Counted from the first letter of the stretch, positions 26,102 to 35,031 are shown. The stretch: DNA of 64,000 bases from UBA2227 sp036677505 (GCA_036677505.1 JAVBWK010000013.1:22012-86011); one strand, 5' to 3'. Translations and numbers: made by a program. The notes: generated by a model from the sequence alone, not told the origin.

Positions 26102-27634
26102 ATGAGCAGAATTGAAAAGGCAAAAAAGAATATACTTTTTGGATATCTAGGAAATATTGTACTTTTGATTATTCAGTTTTTGTCGCGCACGATATTTATC
26201 AGTACGTTGGGAATAGCTTACTTAGGTGTCAATGGACTGTATACCAATGTGTTGTCTGTATTGTCGCTGGCTGATTTGGGGATATCAACAGCAATGAATT
26301 ACAGTTTGTACAAACCTGTTGCCAGCAATGACATTGAGTTTATTAAGCGTTTAATGAAATATTATCAGCGTGCTTATTGGATGATAGCTATTGTAATATC
26401 TGGATTCGGTATAGCGCTAATCCCTTTAATCCCTTTGATTGTAAAAAATCCCGGTTTGATTTCAAACTCAGAATTGATCGTTTATTATCTGATCTTTTTA
26501 TTCAATACTGTATCCTCTTATTTTGTAGCTTATAAGTACAGTTTAGTAAATGCAGAACAAAAAAACTATATTCAGACCAATATCCAAACAATCACAACGG
26601 TTGTGACAGTTTTCTTTCAGATTATTGTATTGTTTGTGTTTAAGAGTTTTTTGGGCTACTTAGTCATCGGTGCTTCCGTTAATCTCGTTCAGAAAATATT
26701 TGTTAATTCTTATTTAAATCGTCTTTACCCGTATCTGACATGTAAAGATGTAAAACCCTTATCAAAGTCCGAACGTTTTCCGATCAAATCAAACATTAAA
26801 GCCCTTATCTACCATAAGATTGGTTCAGTCAGCATACATCAGACAGATAACATTATCATTTCTTCATTTATAAATGTAGCTACGGTGGGTTTGATTTCTA
26901 ACTATAATATGCTCATGACTTCAATAAATAGTTTTATCAACATTATCTTCAATTCAGTGATATCCGGCTTTGGAAATTTGATAGCTTCAGAAAATAAAGA
27001 ACATCAGTATATGGTGTTCAAAGCTTATCGATTTCTTGGTTTTTGGGTTTATGGTTTTTCAACTCTTGCATTTTATGTGTTGATGAATCCGTTTATCGAG
27101 TTATGGATTGGTAAAGAAATGTTGATTTCGAAAGACGTGATTATACTGATTCTTGTGAACTATTATTTTCTGGGACATCGAATCGTTATCGGAAACTTTA
27201 AAACAGCGGCAGGGATATTTGAGGATGATAAGTATATTGCGATTTTACAAGCAGTCGTCAATTTGGTTGTTTCAGTCATACTCGTTCAATCCATGGGACT
27301 GATTGGAGTCTATATCGGCACAATCGTGTCTGGGTTGCTATCAACGTTGACTAAGCCATTTATCGTTTATCGACGGGTATTTGACCGGTCGGGATGGGAA
27401 TATTATAAAGATTCGATCATTTACATTTTATCAATCCTTGTCTCTTTATTCATTCTACAATGGATGCAAAACCAATATCTTGCAATTGTTAATTGGTCAA
27501 ACTTCGTCATGTTGATGATCGTAGTGACGTTGATTCCCAACATGATATTTTTTGCATTATTTCATCGGAGGATTGAATTTCAATACTTGTCTCGTGTGCT
27601 CAATGAACGAATGTTAGGGAGGACAAAGAAATGA
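26102..27634 (+). CDS. Wzx-type polysaccharide flippase (locus 1)
   Basis: A 510-residue membrane protein with about 12-14 hydrophobic helices of the MATE/Wzx superfamily, moving the lipid-linked repeat unit across the membrane. It begins MSRIEKAKKNILFGYLGN, and contains GVNGLYTNVLSVLSLADLGI and HKIGSVSIHQTDNIIIS, which are family-like. The ATG at 26102 is just after the pyruvyl-transferase stop. The gene overlaps the next by 4 nt. Confidence 0.88.
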   Translation: MSRIEKAKKNILFGYLGNIVLLIIQFLSRTIFISTLGIAYLGVNGLYTNVLSVLSLADLGISTAMNYSLYKPVASNDIEFIKRLMKYYQRAYWMIAIVISGFGIALIPLIPLIVKNPGLISNSELIVYYLIFLFNTVSSYFVAYKYSLVNAEQKNYIQTNIQTITTVVTVFFQIIVLFVFKSFLGYLVIGASVNLVQKIFVNSYLNRLYPYLTCKDVKPLSKSERFPIKSNIKALIYHKIGSVSIHQTDNIIISSFINVATVGLISNYNMLMTSINSFINIIFNSVISGFGNLIASENKEHQYMVFKAYRFLGFWVYGFSTLAFYVLMNPFIELWIGKEMLISKDVIILILVNYYFLGHRIVIGNFKTAAGIFEDDKYIAILQAVVNLVVSVILVQSMGLIGVYIGTIVSGLLSTLTKPFIVYRRVFDRSGWEYYKDSIIYILSILVSLFILQWMQNQYLAIVNWSNFVMLMIVVTLIPNMIFFALFHRRIEFQYLSRVLNERMLGRTKK

Positions 27635-28578
27635 TTTCAAAATCCTTGCATAACTATCCTTTGGTCAGCATAGTTTCTCCGTGTTTTAACGGGGAACACT
27701 ATGTCAGCCGATTTCTGGACTCAGTACTAAATCAAACTTATCAGAATATCGAATTGATTTTGATCAATGATGGTTCCAGTGATAATACGGAGTCAGTTAT
27801 TTTGTCTTATGAAGGCTTGTTTAGGAATCGTGGATATTCGTTCATTTACATCACGCAGCAAAATTCCGGACAAGCCGCAGCTATAAACAAGGGATTAGAA
27901 ATATTCAAAGGCAGTTACTTAACATGGCCAGATTCTGATGATGTGCTTCATCCCGAAAATATTCGATTGAAAGTTGAATTCTTGCAACACAATGAATCAT
28001 TTGATATGGTTCTGTGTAAAGCTCGAATCATTGATGAGAAATCACAAGAAGTAATTGGTTCTCTTGAGCGTGATCCTGATATAGGTGGCGACTTATTTCT
28101 TGATTTGATAACTGAAAGGAATGTATATTTTGCTCCAGGCGGATATATGGTTCGATCACAGGCGTTTTTTGAACTGTTTCCAAATCGGAACATTATTGAA
28201 GACAAGGCAGGTCAAAATTGGCAAATATTGTTACCGTTTGCCTTTTATAAAAAGTGCGGATATATTCAAGAGTTTCTTTTGGATTATTATCTGCGTCAGG
28301 GGAGCCATTCCAGAAAAGAAACTACACTAGAGCAGCAATTGAAAAAATTCAAGTCTCATGAGAGATTATTATTGAAAGTGATCGATTCATTGAAACCAGA
28401 AAATATCAACACTTTATATCACATAGTGAATATAAAGTATATCCGACGCCGGTTTCATATTTATATTGAATTTAATGATCTTCACAATGCTTTTGCAGAG
28501 TTATTCCGTTTATTTACTTCAACTAAATTTCCTGGATACGAGTGCAAAGTATTTATAAAGAAACTGTTGATAAAATGA
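27631..28578 (+). CDS. Family 2 glycosyltransferase (locus 1)
   Basis: A 315-residue GT-A glycosyltransferase: VSIVSPCFNGEHYVSRFLDS, LILINDGSSDNTES, NSGQAAAINKGLEIFKG and the metal motif in WPDSDDVLHPEN. The later region DYYLRQGSHSRKE is family-like. It overlaps the flippase gene by 4 nt and lies in the AT-rich part of locus 1. Sugar specificity cannot be read. Confidence 0.88.
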   Translation: MISKSLHNYPLVSIVSPCFNGEHYVSRFLDSVLNQTYQNIELILINDGSSDNTESVILSYEGLFRNRGYSFIYITQQNSGQAAAINKGLEIFKGSYLTWPDSDDVLHPENIRLKVEFLQHNESFDMVLCKARIIDEKSQEVIGSLERDPDIGGDLFLDLITERNVYFAPGGYMVRSQAFFELFPNRNIIEDKAGQNWQILLPFAFYKKCGYIQEFLLDYYLRQGSHSRKETTLEQQLKKFKSHERLLLKVIDSLKPENINTLYHIVNIKYIRRRFHIYIEFNDLHNAFAELFRLFTSTKFPGYECKVFIKKLLIK

Positions 28579-28634
28579 ACCACAGAATCTGAAGAAAACT
28601 CAGATAATGATATCAGTCGTAAAGGAGAATCCAA

Positions 28635-29648
28635 ATGAGAAAATTGATTAAAAATATTCTTCCCAAAAGTATTGTTGTGGGAATAAGAAAAATAAAGTTG
28701 TTTTATTATCACGGCTTTCGATTACTAAAGTTTTACTATAGAGATTATCGTCGTTATTCGCAGTCAGGCTTTAAGCTCAGTTCTTTGCAGACTCAAGAAA
28801 ATTTAAGATCTAGGATTACATTTTATTATCATTCCATTGAGAAAGGGCTAAGTCATCCGAAGATTCGTTTAGGTTTTGGTAAACGAGCCTTATCTGCCTT
28901 GTTTTCTGCATTGGAAGAGTATAAAAGTTCAGGATTTGATTTGAATGATATTCGTTTTAGAACAGGTATTTCCACGATTCAGACTTATATTGATTTTCAT
29001 AAGGGAAAAGAGGTCGATATCTCTGACGTTATTACTCGTTATGCTTCTTTAGGTACTTTTGATAAAGAGTTAATTGGTGGTGCTGAGGAGTTTGATCGAG
29101 AAAAAGTGCTTGAACGAAGAGAAACTGCATTTAATACATTTTCAAAATATAGAATTAGTGTTAGAGATTATGCTGATTCTTCGGTAAATAAGGAAATTAT
29201 AAATGAAGCATTAAAATTGTCGATGAATGCTCCCTCTGTTTGTAATCGGCAATCATGGCGAGTTTATGTCATTTCGGATAAAGCTATTCAAGACTCAGTG
29301 CTTATAGCACAAGCCGGTTTAAATGGTTTTGGTCAAAACATACAATCATTGATTATGATTACATCAGATTTGCAGTCTTTTTCTGGTCCTGAAGAAAGGA
29401 ATCAAGCGTTTGTTGATGGGGGCATTTATGCGATGAATCTGTTGTATTCGCTTGAGTTTGTCGGCTTAGCAAGCTGTGCTTTAAATGCAAACCTTAAGAT
29501 GGAAAACGAAGCAGAAATTCGAAAAGTTTTGAATATTCCTGATAATGAGGTTATTATTATGTTCATTTCTGTTGGAAATTATCCGGAATCTTTTAAAGCG
29601 CCAAAATCCCAAAGAGATGATTATGCTCAGATAACGCGTTATTTTTAG
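28635..29648 (+). CDS. Nitroreductase-family protein in the polysaccharide locus
   Basis: A 337-residue protein. The N-terminal ~165 residues are basic and helical (YYHSIEKGLSHPKIRLGFG is a recurring signature in polysaccharide-locus nitroreductases). The C-terminal part is an FMN-dependent nitroreductase domain: SKYRISVRDYADSSVNKEII, MNAPSVCNRQSWRVYVIS and MFISVGNYPE. Such proteins occur beside pyruvyl transferases in capsule loci but their reaction is not established. It has its own RBS (AAAGGAGAA) after a 56-nt gap. A redox modification of a sugar precursor is inference only. Confidence 0.8.
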   Translation: MRKLIKNILPKSIVVGIRKIKLFYYHGFRLLKFYYRDYRRYSQSGFKLSSLQTQENLRSRITFYYHSIEKGLSHPKIRLGFGKRALSALFSALEEYKSSGFDLNDIRFRTGISTIQTYIDFHKGKEVDISDVITRYASLGTFDKELIGGAEEFDREKVLERRETAFNTFSKYRISVRDYADSSVNKEIINEALKLSMNAPSVCNRQSWRVYVISDKAIQDSVLIAQAGLNGFGQNIQSLIMITSDLQSFSGPEERNQAFVDGGIYAMNLLYSLEFVGLASCALNANLKMENEAEIRKVLNIPDNEVIIMFISVGNYPESFKAPKSQRDDYAQITRYF

Positions 29649-29716
29649 TTGCACGAACATATAATTGACTTTGTTTGAAAGAATTGATAAACTGCACTTG
29701 AAATGAGGGATGGATC

Positions 29717-31096
29717 GTGATTAGTTTTAAGGAAATTGTTCGCCGAGGGTTGGTTCTCTTTCAGTTTCTCAGCATTCTATTGTTCCAGACACTGATTTTT
29801 GTCTTTATCTGGTACTCAAATTATGCCAGTACGATAGATAATCCCTTTTGGAACTATGGGAACTATTTGCTGTTTCTAATATATGCTGTCCTTCTGTATA
29901 TTTCGAACCGGATGTTTGGCGGAAATCGCATGGGATTTGTCCGTACTTCGGATGTTATTTATACCAATCTGATTTCGATACTTTTGGTCAATGCCATTAT
30001 GTTTGCTCAGGTAAGTCTGATTGCCCGTAAGTTTGTTGATTTTATGCCATTTCTTTCGATGACCGGAACGCAGATGTTATTTATCATTGCCTGGAGCATT
30101 GTCAGTCGGGCATTGTATGTTCATTATTTCCCGCCAAGGAAAATGCTGATGATTGTCGGTAATCCGGAGAGCATTCACCTGAAGTCGAAGATGGATTTTG
30201 ATGAAACGTCTTTTGATATTGCTGAGACGGTTTTTTTGAGTCAGGGAATCGATCATGTATTAAGGAAAACGGATATGTATAAGGAAATCATCATTTCCGA
30301 TGTAGCTTCGGGAGAGCGCAATAGAATACTGAAACATTGTTATAAGCATTCCAAGCGTGTCTTTATGACTCCCAAGATTTCGGATATCATCATCCGGGGT
30401 TCTGAGAACATTCATCTGTTCGATACACCTATACTGCTGTCCAATAACAAAGGGTTAAAGTTTGAGGAGCGTTTTGTTAAGCGAACCGTGGATATTTTCG
30501 GATCACTGGTGGGAATCCTGTTGTTAACTCCTTTATTCTTAGTGGTGGCTTTGCTGATTAAGCTGTATGACGGAGGTCCGGTTTTATATACTCAGCAGCG
30601 GCTGACCAGGGGCGGCAGAATATTTGATATTTACAAATTTCGCAGTATGCGTACGGATTCGGAGAAAGATAATGTTGCCCGGTTAGCAACGAAGAATGAT
30701 GACCGTATCACGCCAGTCGGGAAGTGGCTCAGACGATTGCATATCGATGAGCTGCCTCAGCTGTTTAATATTCTGATTGGTGATATGTCGATCGTCGGTC
30801 CTCGTCCGGAGCGGCCGGATATTGCGGCTCAATATGAAGAAATCATTCCGGAATTTTCCTATCGTTTAAAGGTTAAAGCAGGGCTGTCCGGATTTGCGCA
30901 GGTATACGGTCAGTACAATACAACTCCTTATGATAAGCTGAAGTTGGATTTGTTTTATATTGAGAATTATTCCATCTGGAAAGATTTTAATATCATTTTA
31001 CTGACGATCAAAATCATGTTTCAATCAGAGAAATCTGAGGGTGTCGATGCAAAACAAATCACGGCGATGCAAAATCAGATCGACCGTTTGGATTAG
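29717..31096 (+). CDS. Initiating sugar-phosphate transferase, polyprenyl-P linked (locus 1)
   Basis: A 459-residue polyisoprenyl-phosphate hexose-1-phosphate transferase of the WbaP/CpsE type, which starts repeat-unit assembly by loading the first sugar-phosphate on undecaprenyl phosphate. Four N-terminal membrane helices, a linker domain with LMIVGNPESIH, a membrane re-entrant helix (DIFGSLVGILLLTPLFLVV), and the catalytic domain: FDIYKFRSMRTDSEKD, LRRLHIDELPQLFNIL and GDMSIVGPRPERPD. The start is GTG at 29717 with GAGGGATGG upstream. It lies near the end of locus 1, in more GC-rich DNA again. Confidence 0.93.
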   Translation: MISFKEIVRRGLVLFQFLSILLFQTLIFVFIWYSNYASTIDNPFWNYGNYLLFLIYAVLLYISNRMFGGNRMGFVRTSDVIYTNLISILLVNAIMFAQVSLIARKFVDFMPFLSMTGTQMLFIIAWSIVSRALYVHYFPPRKMLMIVGNPESIHLKSKMDFDETSFDIAETVFLSQGIDHVLRKTDMYKEIIISDVASGERNRILKHCYKHSKRVFMTPKISDIIIRGSENIHLFDTPILLSNNKGLKFEERFVKRTVDIFGSLVGILLLTPLFLVVALLIKLYDGGPVLYTQQRLTRGGRIFDIYKFRSMRTDSEKDNVARLATKNDDRITPVGKWLRRLHIDELPQLFNILIGDMSIVGPRPERPDIAAQYEEIIPEFSYRLKVKAGLSGFAQVYGQYNTTPYDKLKLDLFYIENYSIWKDFNIILLTIKIMFQSEKSEGVDAKQITAMQNQIDRLD

Positions 31097-31110
31097 TCGA
31101 GGGTATAAAC

Positions 31111-32136
31111 ATGAAGAAATTTATTTTATTCTGGATTTTGGTCGTATTGCTGGTCGGTTGTTCGCCAAGTGTGAATCCTGATCCTGATGATAACATGATT
31201 GAAGAACCGGTCGAAGAACCGAAGGAAGAGCCAAAACAGGAAATCGTATTTCGAAACGTGTTTAGCGGGGCTGTGATTGCTTCAGAAGATCCGGTTAAGG
31301 CAGTGGCGGTCATGATTGAAAACAGCGGGGCTGCCCGGCCTCAATCCGGCATTGGAGTTGCGGATATCGTTTATGAGATTTCGGTTGACGGGTGGAGCGT
31401 TTCCCGTTTTCTGGCCATTTTTCAGTCTCAGTTTCCGTCGAAGGTTGGTCCTAATCGCAGCGCAAGGATTCCGTTTGTGCAGATAGCTTCGGAGTGGATG
31501 TTGCCGTTTGCACATTATGGGGCAGCTCAGACCGGTTTGGGGAATGCTTATGAGCTGATCAGAAATATTCGCTGGCCGATTCGCTTTGATGGGGTCAGCG
31601 GACTGAATGATGATTTTTACTCGCGTGATCTTTCCAGAAGTGCCCCGCACAATGCGTTTTTTGATGCTCAGGAGGCTTCTGAAAAAATTTCGGAGATTGT
31701 TTATGAAAGGCGGTTTGCTTTTGATGAACAGCCGACGGATTCTGAAACTGTCGCAACCATGATCCGGTTGGATTACTCTTCTTTGAATAAAGTCCGCTAT
31801 GAGTTTGATTCTCTGACGAGGAAGTATATGCGCTTTATCAATGATAAGCCGATGATGGATGCTTACACGGATTCACAAGTATCAGTGACGAATGTTATTT
31901 TGTTGTATGCTCCTCACTGGGATGTTGAGTCTTACAAGTATGTTCTGGTTGATTTTTCGCAATCGGGGAAAGCTGAATACTTCATTCAGGGAAAATTCAT
32001 TGCTGGCCGTTGGGAGAAGAATAAGACGTCGGGCATCACTCAGTATTTTGATGCTCAGGGCAATGAAGTTGTTTTATTTCCTGGCAATACTTGGGTTCAA
32101 GTTGTGTCGGATCATGTAAAGATTGCTTATGAATAA
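31111..32136 (+). CDS. DUF3048 (YerB-like) lipoprotein
   Basis: A 341-residue exported lipoprotein. Signal peptide with lipobox LVGC (Cys near 17), a low-complexity acidic/proline linker (EEPVEEPKEEPKQE), then a DUF3048 domain: AVAVMIENSGAARPQSGIG, ADIVYEISVDG, RFLAIFQSQFPSKVGPNRSA and the C-terminal part with GNEVVLFPGNTWVQV. The molecular function of DUF3048 is not settled. It lies 14 nt after the sugar transferase and is ended by a hairpin at 32139, so it closes the locus-1 operon. Confidence 0.85.
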   Translation: MKKFILFWILVVLLVGCSPSVNPDPDDNMIEEPVEEPKEEPKQEIVFRNVFSGAVIASEDPVKAVAVMIENSGAARPQSGIGVADIVYEISVDGWSVSRFLAIFQSQFPSKVGPNRSARIPFVQIASEWMLPFAHYGAAQTGLGNAYELIRNIRWPIRFDGVSGLNDDFYSRDLSRSAPHNAFFDAQEASEKISEIVYERRFAFDEQPTDSETVATMIRLDYSSLNKVRYEFDSLTRKYMRFINDKPMMDAYTDSQVSVTNVILLYAPHWDVESYKYVLVDFSQSGKAEYFIQGKFIAGRWEKNKTSGITQYFDAQGNEVVLFPGNTWVQVVSDHVKIAYE

Positions 32137-32138
32137 CG

Positions 32139-32159
32139 ACGGAGGTAACTCCGTTTTTA
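32139..32159 (+). terminator. Terminator of locus 1 main operon
   Basis: ACGGAG-GTAA-CTCCGT followed by TTTTAT, 3 nt after the DUF3048 stop codon. Confidence 0.8.
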
Positions 32160-32183
32160 TGTTTCATTCGTTGGGGAATGTGG

Positions 32184-32189
32184 TAGAAT
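32184..32189 (+). promoter_or_regulatory. -10 box for the repeat lipoprotein
   Basis: TAGAAT preceded by TGG (near extended -10) about 30 nt before the ATG at 32219, following a terminator; the -35 element is weak. Confidence 0.4.
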
Positions 32190-32218
32190 GTTGCTATAGA
32201 AACGAAAAGGGGGATATT

Positions 32219-33742
32219 ATGAAGAAATTTCTGATATACCTGCTGATGGTGATGGTAATTAGCGCTTCGTTGGCGGGCTGTTCAAAAAAGCCGGGCAATG
32301 ACCTTTTGAATATGAAATTTACTAAGGTGTATGTGGGGGCTTGGATGGTGGAGACGCCACAGCGTCAGAAGCCGCTCTCTGAGTCCGATCGCGTGGAGAT
32401 CACCGGGATCATCAATATACCTTCGTGGCAGTATCAGAAGGATTTTCAGATCGGATCATTTCAGCCGATCATCGTTCTGTATGATGATGGCGGGGCAAAA
32501 GTTTCGATTGCGGAATATCAGGGTAAGGCACTGATTCAGCATACCGATGCTTCGGCGCGTAAGAAGGATTATTATTTTGCTTCGGGCGATATTCTGCCGG
32601 TGATTCGGGCGTTTAATGCGTACATCGAGCCGGATTTGGTCGTGATTGAAAATGAGGAACTGCCGGTGGCATTGTTGAATGTGTGGTTTACTTCGGCGTA
32701 TGTCGGTTCGCAGGCCAATGCTACGGAAGATCGCTGGTTTGAGCTGTCGCAGGATGACAGCCTTTATATCCGGGCGATGATGGATATGGGCAATTGGGTC
32801 GAGGCGAAGGATTTGGTCGGGTATGCCTTTGAGACATATTATATGTTGCGAGGGGATGGCGGCTGGCAGTTGGCGGTCGGTGTTTTGGCGGAGCAGGCAC
32901 TGATTTCGGTCATCAATCCGACTGCGGGTTATGCGCGTAAGGTATTTTATGCGCCGATCAGCGTGTTGGGTGAAGTGGAAGAAGTCTTACGCCGGATCAG
33001 TCCGGTGGTGGAAGTGGAAATCAGTGAATTTATCAATGTCAGTCTGACCCGGGCGTACATGGGCAGTGCCATGGCTGAGTGGCAGGAAAAGTGGTTTGAT
33101 CTCAGTGAGTCGCAGGGCGTGGATATCCGTACGCTGTTGCGGATATCTGAGTGGGAAGTCGCTCATGATCTGCCGGCGGTCGGCTTGGAAGTGAATTTTT
33201 CGCTGGTCGGTGATGATGCATTTACCTTCTGGGTGACTCAGTGGGATGAGTCAAGGTCGTTGGTCGGTGTGACGGTGTCGGAAAATGAGGGGTACCGGCA
33301 GGAGTTCTACTATGCGCCGGTGTCGATCGTTGCGGATGGGGAAGCGTATCTGGCGCAGATCCGTCCTGCACAGAAATATCCGCAGTTAAGTGAGTCATTG
33401 CTCAATGTCGTTTTTGCGGAAGTGTTTTCGGGCGTCTGGGCGGAAGATCCGGAGGATTTCGTTGAGGAGTGGTCGCCGTTAATCCCGGAAAATTCGGAAG
33501 CCCTGGTGTTTGCGCTGACCTTTGAGACGTGGATCGTGGCTGAGAATCTGCCGCCGATGGGTCTGACGCCGGTGTTTATGTTGCGTAGCAGTGATGGGAT
33601 CCGGCTCTTTGGCACGTATTTCGACGGTAAGTCGCTGTTGTCACTGACCAATGAGAACGTTGAGGGGCCTGGGGAGTATTACTTTGCGCCGGATTGGGTC
33701 GTGGAGTTTACTAAGGATTATCTTGATTCTCTGAATCCGTAA
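32219..33742 (+). CDS. Lipoprotein with four tandem ~125-residue repeats
   Basis: A 507-residue exported lipoprotein of no family I recognise. Lipobox LAGC at about residue 20, then four repeats. Each opens with a strand like LLNxxF-x2-xYVG (LLNMKFTKVYVGAWM; LLNVWFTSAYVGSQA; FINVSLTRAYMGSAM; LLNVVFAEVFSGVWA), has a middle LPxxGLxxxF segment in repeats 3 and 4, and closes with a YYFAP or FYAP motif followed by a helix. The codon composition is more GC-rich than its neighbours. The ATG at 32219 follows AAAAGGGGG. It may be a cell-surface binding or envelope-sensing protein; that is speculation. Confidence 0.8.
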   Translation: MKKFLIYLLMVMVISASLAGCSKKPGNDLLNMKFTKVYVGAWMVETPQRQKPLSESDRVEITGIINIPSWQYQKDFQIGSFQPIIVLYDDGGAKVSIAEYQGKALIQHTDASARKKDYYFASGDILPVIRAFNAYIEPDLVVIENEELPVALLNVWFTSAYVGSQANATEDRWFELSQDDSLYIRAMMDMGNWVEAKDLVGYAFETYYMLRGDGGWQLAVGVLAEQALISVINPTAGYARKVFYAPISVLGEVEEVLRRISPVVEVEISEFINVSLTRAYMGSAMAEWQEKWFDLSESQGVDIRTLLRISEWEVAHDLPAVGLEVNFSLVGDDAFTFWVTQWDESRSLVGVTVSENEGYRQEFYYAPVSIVADGEAYLAQIRPAQKYPQLSESLLNVVFAEVFSGVWAEDPEDFVEEWSPLIPENSEALVFALTFETWIVAENLPPMGLTPVFMLRSSDGIRLFGTYFDGKSLLSLTNENVEGPGEYYFAPDWVVEFTKDYLDSLNP

Positions 33743-33747
33743 AAAAA

Positions 33748-33782
33748 TACCGGAGGATGCTAAGCATCTTCCGGTTTCTTTT
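33748..33782. terminator. Bidirectional terminator
   Basis: An imperfect inverted repeat (ACCGGAGGATGC ... GCATCTTCCGGT) flanked by A-run on the left and T-rich on the right. It sits between the repeat lipoprotein and the convergent small membrane protein gene and can serve both. Confidence 0.7.
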
Positions 33783-33915
33783 CTTCATTCAGTTTCATGC
33801 CTCCGGCTGCACAGCCGTGGACTTTTTTTGCGTCATCGCCGATGATCCTATAAATGACGATCATCAGTGCGGTAAAGCCGATCAGAAACAGGATCACGGC
33901 CAATGCGTCATTCAT
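33760..33915 (-). CDS. Small single-pass membrane protein (micro-protein 2)
   Basis: A predicted 51-residue protein: an N-terminal membrane helix (ALAVILFLIGFTALMIVIY) followed by a short tail with IIGDDAKKVHGCAAGG and a charged end. The tail aligns by eye with the neighbouring micro-protein as G-[KD]-D-x3-V-x-G-C-x-A-G, so the two are tandem paralogues. Its start codon overlaps the stop of the upstream gene by 8 nt. A longer in-frame start at 33978 exists but would bury most of the upstream gene. No known family. Confidence 0.6.
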   Translation of the reverse strand: MNDALAVILFLIGFTALMIVIYRIIGDDAKKVHGCAAGGMKLNEEKKPEDA

Positions 33916-34066
33916 GTCGGCTTTCACAAACTTTCTTCTCCAGACTCTCGCCGGTGCCGGCACAGCAGCCGTTGACATTGCTCTTGTCTTTACCCAGCAA
34001 CCAGAGCAGTCCGCCGATCAGGATCCCGACCAGTACAAAGGATAAAATGGTTTCAATCGCGGGCAT
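33908..34066 (-). CDS. Small single-pass membrane protein (micro-protein 1)
   Basis: A predicted 52-residue protein: a short N-terminus, a membrane helix (ILSFVLVGILIGGLLWLLG), then GKDKSNVNGCCAGTGESLEK. It shares the G-[KD]-D-x3-V-x-G-C-x-A-G signature with micro-protein 2. Its ATG lies 14 nt inside the 3' end of the tyrosine-kinase gene, so translation is probably coupled to the kinase. Cys residues just outside the membrane helix could bind metal, carry a disulfide or be palmitoyl-like sites; none is shown. Confidence 0.6.
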   Translation of the reverse strand: MPAIETILSFVLVGILIGGLLWLLGKDKSNVNGCCAGTGESLEKKVCESRHE

Positions 34067-34859
34067 CGGGATTCTCGCGTTTCACAAGGCTTCTTTTTCT
34101 GCTCTTTTTCAGTTTCAGCTGCTGGCCCAAAGTCTTGTTTTGAAGATTGTTGTAATAGTAGCTGTAATACGAGTTACGCTCTTCTTTGATCATGGTCACG
34201 CAGGTGCCGATCACGTTGATGCCGGCGCGTTTGCACTGAGTCAGGGCGACTTTGGCGTGTTCTTTTTTGGTCTGTTCGCTGGCCACACAGAACAACATGC
34301 CATCGGCAGCCAGTCCGACCGGGATAGCATCGGGAACAGGCAGTACCGGCGGGCCGTCCATGATGATCATATCGAAGCGCTGCTTGAGATAGTCGATAAA
34401 CTCGCGGAAGCGCTTGGATGATAACATTTCGGCCGGATTGGGTACGTGGGGTCCCGAGGTCATGACGTAGAGGTCATTGGAAATATTGGGATGTTGGATG
34501 GGATGGATGTATTTGAGTACATTGAATCCTTCCGACTTAAAGTGCAGCAGGGCATCGGAGAGTCCGGTGGTGTTGGACAGATGAAACAGCCGGTGGATAT
34601 CGGGAATGCGCAAATCGCAGTCGATAAGCAAGACGCGTTGGCGGTGTGAAGCATAGACGACGGCCAGATTGGCGGCGGTGGTGCTTTTGCCTTCTGCGGC
34701 GTTGGCCGAGGTGACGACTAAAACGTTGATATCGCTGTTAAAAGCGGAAAATTCGATGTTGGTGCGCAAGTGGCGGTAGGCTTCGCCGTGATCGTAGATG
34801 TATCCGCCGTTGGCGTTCTTCGGTTTTTCGCGTAAAGTGACTAAGTTGATGTTGTTCAT
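34053..34859 (-). CDS. Bacterial tyrosine kinase (CpsD/YwqD type)
   Basis: A 268-residue cytosolic BY-kinase that works with the membrane modulator encoded at 35032 to control polysaccharide chain length and export. Seen: Walker A VVTSANAAEGKSTTAANLA, Walker A' VLLIDCDLRIPDIHRLF, Walker B DMIIMDGPP and a C-terminal tyrosine cluster (NSYYSYYYNN) as the autophosphorylation site. The start at 34859 (MNNINLVTLREKPKN) has AAGGGGGA at good spacing; a longer in-frame reading to 34988 includes the promoter and is rejected. It is on the opposite strand from its partner and shares a divergent promoter region. The last codons overlap micro-protein 1. Confidence 0.9.
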   Translation of the reverse strand: MNNINLVTLREKPKNANGGYIYDHGEAYRHLRTNIEFSAFNSDINVLVVTSANAAEGKSTTAANLAVVYASHRQRVLLIDCDLRIPDIHRLFHLSNTTGLSDALLHFKSEGFNVLKYIHPIQHPNISNDLYVMTSGPHVPNPAEMLSSKRFREFIDYLKQRFDMIIMDGPPVLPVPDAIPVGLAADGMLFCVASEQTKKEHAKVALTQCKRAGINVIGTCVTMIKEERNSYYSYYYNNLQNKTLGQQLKLKKSRKRSLVKRENPDARD

Positions 34860-34884
34860 GGTATCCCCCTTGAAACATAGGTAA

Positions 34885-34913
34885 ATTATATAGGGAGAGG
34901 GGGATGTTGTAAA
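34885..34913 (-). promoter_or_regulatory. Minus-strand promoter for the tyrosine kinase
   Basis: On the minus strand TTTACA (34913-34908) and TATAAT (34890-34885) are 17 nt apart, 26 nt before the kinase start. Confidence 0.75.
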
Positions 34914-35004
34914 GGGTGAGTCGGTGTTGATTTGTGATGAATCTTCCCTGATTTGACTTTTCTGATTTTTTTTCGTAAAGTGTTCCATCTTTGCATTTGT
35001 TTGG

Positions 35005-35010
35005 TATAAT
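35005..35010 (+). promoter_or_regulatory. Extended -10 promoter for the chain-length/phosphatase genes
   Basis: TGGTATAAT (extended TG-N plus perfect -10 at 35005-35010), followed by TAGGGGG before the ATG at 35032. Together with the minus promoter at 34885-34913 this makes a ~170-nt divergent control region. Confidence 0.65.
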
Positions 35011-35031
35011 GGTTCGGTAGGGGGTTAAGTT

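Noticed and set aside
33903..34421. 172-residue plus-strand open frame opposite the tyrosine kinase
   Set aside because: It is antisense to a gene with full kinase motifs, has no RBS and no recognisable domain; a frame shadow.
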